From the NCBI GenBank assembly GCA_947457605.1, contig CANGWP010000050.1:1-13751 (forward strand): a DNA stretch of 13,751 nt. The letters run 5' to 3'. Below the pieces are notes generated by a model. It was not told the origin of the DNA. It did not search any database and saw only the letters and a list, made by a program, of their open reading frames with translations. Source of the DNA: Bdellovibrionales bacterium. GTDB taxonomy: Bacteria; Bdellovibrionota; UBA1018; CAIMNF01. Positions 7,817 to 13,751 of this stretch are shown in pieces (the stretch's first letter is position 1; every line of letters begins with the position of its first letter). The position numbers were made by a program, and so were the translations under genes.

Positions 7817-8710
7817 ATGAATTCAACACTGAAAAAGAAGCTTCATGACTCGCTTGTGGAGATCCTCCGCAAAACCTCTGCCGAGCTTCCGGATGACGTT
7901 TTCGAGGCAATTGAATCCGGCCGCAAGATCGAGGAATCGGGCTCGTCCGCCAAATACGCCATGGACATCATTTGCGACAACGTCGGCATCGCAAAACGAA
8001 AATCCCAGCCACTTTGCCAGGATACGGGGACCGTTCTTTTTTACATCCATTTTCCTCAAAAGACGGACTTCGATGAACTTCAGAATCTCATCAAAAAAGC
8101 GGTGGTGACCGCCACCAAAAAGGGATATCTCCGGCAGAACAGCGTGGATTCCATCACCGGGAAAAACAGCGGCAACAATATCGGTCCGGGTGCCCCTGTG
8201 ATTCATGCGGAGCCCTGGAAGAAAGAGGATTTTGAAATCAAACTCATGCTGAAAGGCGGAGGCTGCGAGAACGTTGGAGCACAGTACAGTCTTCCGGATT
8301 CGCGGGTGGGAGCGGGGCGCGATCTGAAGGGGGTCGAGAAGTGCATTCTGGATGCAGTTCAAAATGCCCAAGGAAAAGGCTGTGGCCCCGGCATTTTGGG
8401 CGTTTGCATCGGCGGAGATCGGGGAACCGGCTATGCCGCCTCAAAAGAGCAGTTTCTTCGAAAGATCGGCGATCGCAATCGCGATGCAACCCTTGCGGCT
8501 CTTGAGGCAAGGGTTACGGAAGAAGCGAATCAACTTGGAATCGGACCGATGGGCTTCGGTGGCAAGACAACCTTGCTTGCAACTAAAGTAACCGCCTTGA
8601 ATCGTGTGCCTGCGTCTTTCTTTGTCAGCGTTTCCTACATGTGCTGGGCGTTTCGCAGGCAGGGCGCGCGTGTGAACAAAAAGGGAGAAATTCAAAAATG
8701 GCTTTATTAG
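7817..8710 (+). CDS. Class I fumarate hydratase, alpha subunit (tartrate dehydratase-type)
   Basis: This is the alpha (N-terminal) subunit of a two-subunit, oxygen-sensitive [4Fe-4S] hydro-lyase that interconverts fumarate and L-malate; 297 residues. Family signatures are LCQDTGT (C67), GKNSGNNIGPGAPVIH (about 115-130), KGGGCENVGAQYSLP (about 146-160), GKGCGPGILGVCIGGDR (C189) and the C-terminal SYMCWAFRR (C276). By spacing, C67, C189 and C276 are the likely cluster ligands, since class I fumarases use three cysteines with similar intervals; this assignment is an inference. The ATG at 7817 is chosen because the only in-frame upstream start, a TTG at 7799, adds residues unlike the family. No ribosome-binding site is visible. 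Its last 13 bases overlap the beta subunit gene. L-tartrate dehydratase (TtdA) shares the same fold, and sequence alone does not fully separate the two, but a fumarase role is the more common one. Confidence 0.92.
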   Translation: MNSTLKKKLHDSLVEILRKTSAELPDDVFEAIESGRKIEESGSSAKYAMDIICDNVGIAKRKSQPLCQDTGTVLFYIHFPQKTDFDELQNLIKKAVVTATKKGYLRQNSVDSITGKNSGNNIGPGAPVIHAEPWKKEDFEIKLMLKGGGCENVGAQYSLPDSRVGAGRDLKGVEKCILDAVQNAQGKGCGPGILGVCIGGDRGTGYAASKEQFLRKIGDRNRDATLAALEARVTEEANQLGIGPMGFGGKTTLLATKVTALNRVPASFFVSVSYMCWAFRRQGARVNKKGEIQKWLY

Positions 8711-9315
8711 AAAAGATCGACGGAGCCTATCAGCTTATAGAGCCTTTCACTGAAGAAAAGGTCAGATCCCTGCGAGTGGGCGACATGGTCGAAATCACGG
8801 GCGAGCTCCTTACGGGGCGAGATGCGGTTCATAAGTGGCTTGATTCCGGAAATGAACCCCCCGAATCCGAAGTCCGCTTGAAGAATTCGATCATTTATCA
8901 TTGTGGCCCCGTGATGATGAAAAAGGGGAAAAAGTGGGTGGCAACTGCCGCGGGTCCCACCACCTCCATCCGCGAGGAACCGTATCAGGCGAAAATCATC
9001 GAAAAGTTCGGCCTGAAGGCGGTAATCGGCAAGGGTGGGATGGGCGAGAAAACGAAAATCGCCTGTAAAAATTTTGGGTGTGTGTACTTGCACGCAGTCG
9101 GAGGCGCGGCCCAGGTTCTGGCCGAACGGATCACCTCGGTGGATGGGGTCTTTGGCTTGGAGCAATTCGGCAGCCCTGAGGCTATCTGGAAGCTGAAAGT
9201 AGAACGATTTCCAGTTGTGGTCACGATCGATGCCCATGGAAATTCCCTTCATCAGGAAATTGAGGCGGAATCGGGCGAGAAACTGAAGGAAGTGATTTCA
9301 AAAATCGGAAAATAG
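8698..9315 (+). CDS. Class I fumarate hydratase, beta subunit
   Basis: This is the beta (C-terminal-type) subunit, 205 residues, partner of the alpha subunit encoded immediately upstream. It corresponds to the C-terminal domain of single-chain FumA and to TtdB. Recognisable segments are VRSLRVGDMVEITGELLTGRDAVHK (about 14-38), IIYHCGPVM, the substrate-binding stretch TAAGPTTSIREEPYQAKIIE, then IGKGGMGEKT and DAHGNSLH near the end. The ATG at 8698 is preceded by GGGAG at 8683-8687 with a 10-nt spacer. This start overlaps the alpha stop by 13 bp, so translational coupling and equal dosage of the subunits are likely. A longer frame from 8641 is rejected because it would add residues with no family similarity. 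It ends 7 nt before the end of the convergent pseudouridine synthase gene. Confidence 0.93.
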   Translation: MALLEKIDGAYQLIEPFTEEKVRSLRVGDMVEITGELLTGRDAVHKWLDSGNEPPESEVRLKNSIIYHCGPVMMKKGKKWVATAAGPTTSIREEPYQAKIIEKFGLKAVIGKGGMGEKTKIACKNFGCVYLHAVGGAAQVLAERITSVDGVFGLEQFGSPEAIWKLKVERFPVVVTIDAHGNSLHQEIEAESGEKLKEVISKIGK

Positions 9316-9322
9316 TTTCCGG

Positions 9323-10516
9323 TTACCAGTGTTTGGTTCGAAAGGGCCGCAAAGGCGAACCTGTCAACTTTTCAAAAAAATTCCGAAGATCTGCTGGCAA
9401 GTCACATTCAAATGCCATCATTTCCCCAGTGGTGGGGTGCTTGAACCTTAGGCCTGCGGCATGGAGCGCATGTCTTTTGAGCAGCAGGCCTGCCTCGAGC
9501 TCTCGAAATCGAGCACTTTTGTGGTTCTCCTTTGAAGGCGTTTCGTCCAACTCCGGTTCGAGGTCCAATTTGCTTTCCCCTTCTTCCGGCGAAACCTCCT
9601 CTGAGGACATGTTCTCCCCGTTCTCCTCCCTGAGCTCCTCGCGGTTGCCTTCCAGTAAGATCAGAACATCCTCTTCCTTCAACCCATACACCTTGTCTCC
9701 AACCAAGGGGTAGCCTGAAATCTCCGCGTGGACCCGGATTTGGTGTTGTCGCCCGGTCTTCGGGAAGCAGGCGGCAAGTGTAAAGGTACCGTCTTTGCCG
9801 TCGCGGGTTTCAATGGTTTCAAAAAGAGTCTCTGAGGCAAGACCTCCTGCTTCAACGGAGAGGGGCTCCATCTTGATCCCGATCGTTGCGCCTTTGGGCT
9901 TGCCGATTGGGCTTTCTATTTTATATTTATCCGAATCAGGTTTTCCGCGGAGAATGGAGAGGTAGTATTTTTCCGTCTCTCGATTCCGAAACTGGAGTGT
10001 TAACGCGTTGCAGGCTTCTTTTGATTTTGCGAGGAGAAGAATCCCGCTGGTCTCTTTATCGATGCGGTGAACCAAGAAAAAATTTCGTTCGCTTTTTAAA
10101 TCGAGCCTGAATCCATCCGTCTTCAGATGAGTGAGGAGTGTGTTGAAAAAGAATCTTCCCGCTGGGTGAACAGGAAGGTTCGGGGGTTTATCCAAAACAA
10201 GGATGTCTTTGTCCTCATATAAAATCTTATAATCAAAAGAGACTTCAGGTTCGGGTTTTTTGATAGAGATAAGTTCAACAATGTCACCTGCTTGTAAGGA
10301 AAAGCTCGCCTTGATTCTTCCCAGGGTCTGGTGTTTTGCTGTTTCTCGAATCACGCGAATCGCGCCCGAATCGATAATTCTTTTTAACTTTTCACGAGAC
10401 CGACGAGTGTATCGATCCATCAAAAATCGGTCGAGCCGAATGCCGGATTGGTTCGGCCCTACGGAATGGGTCACTCGATATTCATTTCCTCGTAAAGTCT
10501 TGGTGGTGTCACTCAT
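9323..10516 (-). CDS. RluA-family RNA pseudouridine synthase with S4 domain
   Basis: This 397-residue enzyme should convert specific uridines in rRNA or tRNA to pseudouridine. An N-terminal S4 RNA-binding domain (about 25-85: IRLDRFLMDRYTRRSREKLKRIIDSGAI) is followed by the catalytic domain. That domain has YEDKDILVLDKPPNLPVHP (about 100-118) and the signature HRIDKETSGILLLAKS (150-165) with catalytic D153. Further on are the GRQHQIRVH motif (255-263) and YPLVGDKVYG (269-278). The terminal part KRHALHAAGLRFKHPTTGEMM completes the fold. An insertion of about 65 residues, very rich in Glu and Ser (about 279-343), lies between GDKVYG and KRHALHA, where other members have a shorter loop. The target base (RluC-, RluD- or tRNA-type) cannot be decided from sequence. 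No good ribosome-binding site precedes the ATG at 10516; AAGGAA lies rather far upstream. It is transcribed alone, tail-to-tail with the fumarase operon. Confidence 0.9.
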   Translation of the reverse strand: MSDTTKTLRGNEYRVTHSVGPNQSGIRLDRFLMDRYTRRSREKLKRIIDSGAIRVIRETAKHQTLGRIKASFSLQAGDIVELISIKKPEPEVSFDYKILYEDKDILVLDKPPNLPVHPAGRFFFNTLLTHLKTDGFRLDLKSERNFFLVHRIDKETSGILLLAKSKEACNALTLQFRNRETEKYYLSILRGKPDSDKYKIESPIGKPKGATIGIKMEPLSVEAGGLASETLFETIETRDGKDGTFTLAACFPKTGRQHQIRVHAEISGYPLVGDKVYGLKEEDVLILLEGNREELREENGENMSSEEVSPEEGESKLDLEPELDETPSKENHKSARFRELEAGLLLKRHALHAAGLRFKHPTTGEMMAFECDLPADLRNFFEKLTGSPLRPFRTKHW

Positions 10517-10580
10517 AAAAATATTTGCGATTTCCTTATTTGTTTCTTACGCTTTCCGTGGGGATTTAAAAGGGGGAAAA
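10517..10580. promoter_or_regulatory. Divergent promoter region, pseudouridine synthase versus secreted protease
   Basis: This 64-bp AT-rich gap must carry the starts of both divergent genes. On the plus strand TTGCGA at 10526-10531, 17 nt before TACGCT at 10549-10554, is a weak sigma70-like pair. AGGGGG at 10571-10576, 4 nt before the protease ATG, is a good ribosome-binding site. No operator-like palindrome is evident. Confidence 0.25.
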
Positions 10581-12173
10581 ATGAAAACCGCAACTTTGTT
10601 CGCTTTTTTTTCTGTTTTCAGCCTGATTTTGGGGGAAGTTAAGGCAGGTCCTTTGGTCGTGATCGAGCCTTCTTCAAAAATTTTACATCAAGAGAAGGCA
10701 GGTACTCCAGAGCAGAGTGCTCGACAGTTTCTAAAGGACTCGGCAGGGGAGCTTGGTCTCCGCGCTGACCTGTCGGACTTGGTTTTGGAGGCGGTGACTG
10801 AGACGCCTGCGGGGTATGTGGTTCGCTTTCAACAAAAGTTGAATGGTTTGATCGTCGATCGCTCAGATCTTGTGGTTTCTCTTTCAAAAGACCTGACTCC
10901 ACTAACTTATGTCAACTCGGTGGTGCCGGTCTCCCAAACGGTTTCTCTTCTAAACGAGAGTTCCACTCTTCGGTTTAGGATTAGCAAAAAGAACGCGCTT
11001 GCAAGGGTATATGCGCATTTGAAGCTCACCACCTCACCTGTTCGGCAGGAGGTGGTTTCCAAACTCAGATTTCACCAGGGTTCGTTTCGATCGGTATATG
11101 TGATTCGGATTTCCGCACCTGTGGATCGTAGGTATGCCTGGGAGGTTTTGATGGATGCGAATACGGGGCAGATTTATCGTTCTCTGGATTTGATCCTGAA
11201 TCACAAGGAGATACGCGCAGAGGTTCGGACCAATGTGTTCGAGCCGAATCCGACCATTCGATCCGGGAAGGCCATGGATTCCATCAGCGGGTTTTCGGAC
11301 AACAACAATGCGGACTCCTCGTTTTTCCAGAGTATGTTGACTCCAGTAAGTCTCGACAATCTGACCCAGCAAGGTGGAAAGTTCATTCTTTCCGGTCCGA
11401 ATGTCGTGGTTGTGGACTCCGAGTCTCCGAAAAATCCGGACTGCACCTTTAGTTCAAGTTCAGGTATTTTGAACCTGAAAAGAAGTGATCTCTGCTTTGA
11501 TGCCGTCAACGTTTATTACTTCATTGATAAAACCATGAAGTATTTGAATGGGCAGCTGGGGTTCAATCTTCGTCCGATTCGGTATCAGGGGGGAGTTCGG
11601 GTTGACCCTCATGGTGTGAATGGAGATGACAATTCACATTACAGCCCCTTCTCGGATGAGCTGGCATTTGGGCAAGGTGGCGTGGATGATGCCCAGGATC
11701 ACGATGTGATCATACATGAGCTTGGCCATGCCCTTCACAACTGGATTACCAAAGGGCACCTCTCTCAGGCAGAAGGCCTGAGTGAAGGATCGGGTGATTA
11801 CTGGGCGGCCTCTTATGGTCGACAGTTCATGAAGCCGGGACACATTGCATATGGGTGGACCTTCTCCTTTGACGGTCACAACTCCTTCTGGCCTGGCCGT
11901 TCTGTAGCGGTTACAAGCAATTATCCTGCTGGAGCGGCTGGTAGCATTCATAGTGCTGGACAGCTCTGGGCAACGGTATGCATGGAGATTTATGATGTCA
12001 TCGGAAAGGAAAAAGCAGACAAGTTGTTCTGGACTGCTCTATCCACGCTGGATGAAAGCTCGAATCAAGCGGATGCTGCGAAATCATATGTTGTGGCAAC
12101 TCAGCAGCTTTATCCCGAGCTTCTGGAAACCGTGCTCAAGAAGTTTAAGAATCGCGGATATCCTGTTCGCTGA
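10581..12173 (+). CDS. Secreted zinc metalloprotease, M4/M36 (thermolysin/fungalysin)-like, with FTP/PepSY propeptide
   Basis: This is a 530-residue secreted endopeptidase precursor. The ATG at 10581 is chosen for the strong AGGGGG site just upstream and a Sec signal peptide (MKTATLFAFFSVFSLILGEVKA, cleavage likely after A22). Upstream in-frame starts lie inside the divergent gene. A propeptide follows, with an FTP-like segment (about 45-115: YVVRFQQKLNGLIVDRSDLVVS) and a PepSY-like end (about 184-200: AWEVLMDANTGQIYRSLDLI). Such propeptides fold and inhibit the enzyme until it is cleaved. The catalytic domain has HELGH at 379-383 (catalytic E380, zinc ligands H379 and H383). E402 in SEGSGDYW is the third ligand and D406 lies four residues on, the E-xxx-D arrangement of thermolysin. 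H457 in IHSAGQLWA resembles the M36 HxxGxxWA motif. All key residues are present, so it should be active. No C-terminal secretion or PPC domain is seen. It is a single gene, ending at a strong terminator. Confidence 0.87.
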   Translation: MKTATLFAFFSVFSLILGEVKAGPLVVIEPSSKILHQEKAGTPEQSARQFLKDSAGELGLRADLSDLVLEAVTETPAGYVVRFQQKLNGLIVDRSDLVVSLSKDLTPLTYVNSVVPVSQTVSLLNESSTLRFRISKKNALARVYAHLKLTTSPVRQEVVSKLRFHQGSFRSVYVIRISAPVDRRYAWEVLMDANTGQIYRSLDLILNHKEIRAEVRTNVFEPNPTIRSGKAMDSISGFSDNNNADSSFFQSMLTPVSLDNLTQQGGKFILSGPNVVVVDSESPKNPDCTFSSSSGILNLKRSDLCFDAVNVYYFIDKTMKYLNGQLGFNLRPIRYQGGVRVDPHGVNGDDNSHYSPFSDELAFGQGGVDDAQDHDVIIHELGHALHNWITKGHLSQAEGLSEGSGDYWAASYGRQFMKPGHIAYGWTFSFDGHNSFWPGRSVAVTSNYPAGAAGSIHSAGQLWATVCMEIYDVIGKEKADKLFWTALSTLDESSNQADAAKSYVVATQQLYPELLETVLKKFKNRGYPVR

Positions 12174-12187
12174 TTCCTTAGGGCATG

Positions 12188-12229
12188 AAAAAGCGGGGGT
12201 TGTGGTGCATCCACAACCCCCGCTTTTTT
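12188..12229. terminator. Strong bidirectional intrinsic terminator
   Basis: Bases 12188-12205 pair perfectly with 12211-12228, an 18-bp stem with a GC-rich core and a 5-nt loop (tgcat). The stem starts in a run of A and ends in six T residues (12224-12229), so it works on both strands. It sits 14 nt after the protease stop and 14 nt beyond the prkA stop, serving both convergent genes. Confidence 0.92.
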
Positions 12230-12243
12230 GCTCGTGGAAGCGA

Positions 12244-13751
12244 TTAGTATTTTTTGGTCATCAGGAAATGAATTACTTCCTTTGCCCCATCAATCGTATA
12301 TCCGAACTTCTTCTGCATGTTCTCGATCGTGAGACGCGCTAGTTTGGCACCCTCGGAGTTTGGATCGTCGTGGTCCGTGCCGAATTGCTTCAAGGCAAGG
12401 TTCATCTTCTGGAGAAGGTTCTTCTGGCTTTCGTAAAAGTGTTTTTCCATCTTCATTCGGAGCTCGGGAAAGACCTTGAAGTAGTCGATTGGTTCTTTTG
12501 GATGATCCAGAACCCAAGCTCCAATCTGGGTGATCAAGTTTTGCCGGAACTGATTCCTCTGATCCGCGTCCGTAGGTGCCGCAACAATGGTCTCAAATTC
12601 ATGAAGGAGCGCCTGATCCGGCTCTTCATAGCCCCCTGTGATGGGGTTCTTCATCTTCTCTTTCTTCAGGAGAGAGGAAAGGTGGTTGATGTATTTCTTC
12701 ATGAAATCGCCCCACTGGCGGGTATCATAAAGGCCCAGACACTCACGAACCTCCCGGTCAATCAGGATTGCATACTGATCCAGAACGGTCTCAATGAACT
12801 TTTCATGGTCATGATAACCATCCACCGGGTCTTGTCGCAAAAACTCGTATTCCGTGGTGCGTTTTACAAACTTTCTGAGCTCCTGAATGACAGACAGCGG
12901 AGAGAGTGTTTTGAAATCATGGTTCTGAGCGGCATCGATCAGTACAGACTTGAGTTCGCGGGCTGAGGCGCCTGTGCGCCCTTCGTAATAAAGCACATTG
13001 GAATATTCATCCTCCAGTTTCAAAAGAGCGGCCTTCAGGTGTTTCCGTTCCTCATGGGTGAGCCGTTCCGGAAGATCTCCGCTCTCATAAATTCGCATCT
13101 TGTCGAGCGCGGACAGCTTTTCGATCGCCGAGCAAAGTTCACTTGGATACCGGTCATGATGAGGTTTTTTCAGCCGTGTGAGCACGGCCCAGAGAGCGAT
13201 GGTCCATGCCGTATGAGGGGTTACGGGCTTTTCACCTGCAATGGATTTCAGGAGTGGATCATAGATCTCGCGCTCTTGAGAAACCTTGAGAAGGTAGGGA
13301 ACCTTCACGAGTTCGATCCGTCCCTTGAAACTGCTGAAATCCGGATATTCCTTGAAGGCATCGAGTTGAAGTTCGTTGGAGGAGCCGATGAGAATAGAAT
13401 CAAAATGAAGAATGCTGTGGCCGACGGTGACTTTCGAGGTCTCGGTAGCAGTGAGAAGGTATTTGAACGTGTCAATGTGACGTTTCAGCAAGTCATTGTA
13501 ATCAATCATTCCCCGATTCGCATCCGGGAGGTCACCGCTGATGGAAAACAGGTTGATTCCCTGCAGGCTTGCGGGCAGTTGGGACAAGGAACGATTCATG
13601 GTGAGTTGCTGGTAATGCGCGTCCACATGCATTTGAGGCTCAATCGTGATGAGTCCTGTGCGGTAGATTCGGGAGAGGTAAAAACGCTCAATTCGGATGT
13701 GTTTCAATACCTGGGTGTAGTCGCCCTGATAATTGGTCAGTAACGCCTGTA
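12244..13751 (-). CDS. prkA: PrkA/YeaG-family serine protein kinase, C-terminal part (5'-truncated by window edge)
   Basis: This is the C-terminal 500 or so residues of PrkA, a cytoplasmic protein with an AAA+ module and a C-terminal domain related to cAMP-dependent protein kinases. It is linked to stationary-phase, nitrogen-stress and sporulation responses in other bacteria. The frame is open to the window edge (visible upstream residues include ALLTNYQGDYTQVLKHIR), so the TTG at 13707 is internal and the Walker A/B region lies outside. The visible AAA part has the family sequence VDAHYQQLTMNRSL, ANRGMIDYNDLLKR and the sensor region IGSSNE (13372-13389). LDAFKEYPDFSSFKGRIELVKVPYLL follows, a PrkA hallmark. 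The remainder is the helical PrkA C-terminal domain, ending FGYTIDGAKEVIHFL. A bidirectional terminator lies directly downstream, so the usual partners yeaH and spoVR/ycgB are not encoded after it here. Kinase activity is reported for homologues; no canonical kinase motif is evident to me in this fragment. Confidence 0.93.
   Translation of the reverse strand, partial: QALLTNYQGDYTQVLKHIRIERFYLSRIYRTGLITIEPQMHVDAHYQQLTMNRSLSQLPASLQGINLFSISGDLPDANRGMIDYNDLLKRHIDTFKYLLTATETSKVTVGHSILHFDSILIGSSNELQLDAFKEYPDFSSFKGRIELVKVPYLLKVSQEREIYDPLLKSIAGEKPVTPHTAWTIALWAVLTRLKKPHHDRYPSELCSAIEKLSALDKMRIYESGDLPERLTHEERKHLKAALLKLEDEYSNVLYYEGRTGASARELKSVLIDAAQNHDFKTLSPLSVIQELRKFVKRTTEYEFLRQDPVDGYHDHEKFIETVLDQYAILIDREVRECLGLYDTRQWGDFMKKYINHLSSLLKKEKMKNPITGGYEEPDQALLHEFETIVAAPTDADQRNQFRQNLITQIGAWVLDHPKEPIDYFKVFPELRMKMEKHFYESQKNLLQKMNLALKQFGTDHDDPNSEGAKLARLTIENMQKKFGYTIDGAKEVIHFLMTKKY

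Noticed and set aside
7823..8371. 182-codon minus-strand open frame opposite fumarase alpha
   Set aside because: The plus strand contains all class I fumarase motifs; the antisense product has no recognisable features.
9323..10516. Possible frameshift or fusion at the acidic stretch of the pseudouridine synthase
   Set aside because: Conserved motifs on both sides (GDKVYG and KRHALHAAGLRFKHP) are in the same frame with no stop, so it is an insertion within an intact gene.
1750..12173. A defence or toxin system made of the three metalloproteases and the exporter
   Set aside because: The genes are in separate, differently oriented transcription units with strong or tight boundaries, and each belongs to a common housekeeping or secretion family.
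13039..13743. 234-codon plus-strand open frame opposite prkA (with a 198-codon one at 12370-12966)
   Set aside because: Both lie antisense to strongly conserved PrkA sequence, have no ribosome-binding site and show no family similarity; typical antisense shadows of a codon-biased gene.
1..13751. CRISPR arrays, tRNA/rRNA genes, insertion sequences, attachment sites
   Set aside because: No regularly spaced direct repeats, transposase-like proteins, terminal inverted repeats or RNA-gene sequence blocks were seen by eye; coding density is high and gene families are ordinary chromosomal ones.

Overview
The window is an ordinary chromosomal block from a Gram-negative (two-membrane) bacterium with moderate GC content. 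A MacA/MacB/TolC-type tripartite exporter and a lipoprotein with a lipobox show the outer membrane. Stand-alone prkA, a split class I fumarase and a secreted thermolysin-fold protease are all compatible with the Bdellovibrionota or the former Deltaproteobacteria, but that placement is a weak inference from gene content. I see no mobile element, CRISPR array, tRNA or rRNA, and no convincing new multi-gene system.

Layout. Positions 1-1572 (+) hold the 3' part of an FtsH membrane protease; the gene enters from outside the window. It converges on a four-gene minus-strand cluster covering 7793 down to 1750. In transcription order this is a TolC-family outer-membrane protein, a MacA-like adaptor, a MacB ABC permease and a DUF885 lipoprotein with a HEAIPGHH metallohydrolase motif. 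The first three genes overlap or nearly abut, so they should be one transcript. The DUF885 gene follows 40 nt later and probably shares it.

On the other side of a divergent gap of only about 23 bp are the alpha and beta subunits of a class I [4Fe-4S] fumarase (7817-9315, +), which overlap by 13 bp. The beta subunit ends 7 nt from the end of a convergent RluA-type pseudouridine synthase gene (9323-10516, -). That gene is divergent from a secreted M4/M36-like metalloprotease (10581-12173, +). An 18-bp GC-rich bidirectional terminator then separates the protease from the convergent 3' part of prkA (12244-13751, -), which runs off the right edge.

How they work together. MacA, MacB and the TolC-like protein should form an export route from inner membrane to outside for peptides, lipoproteins, siderophores or drugs. 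The DUF885 lipoprotein could act on peptides in the same envelope compartment. The fumarase subunits assemble into one TCA-cycle enzyme. FtsH, the pseudouridine synthase, the protease and PrkA are separate housekeeping or stress functions with no clear link to one another. Notable small points are the very short adaptor hairpin, an acidic insertion in the pseudouridine synthase, and the compressed divergent fumarase/exporter gap, where the fumarase start has no visible ribosome-binding site.
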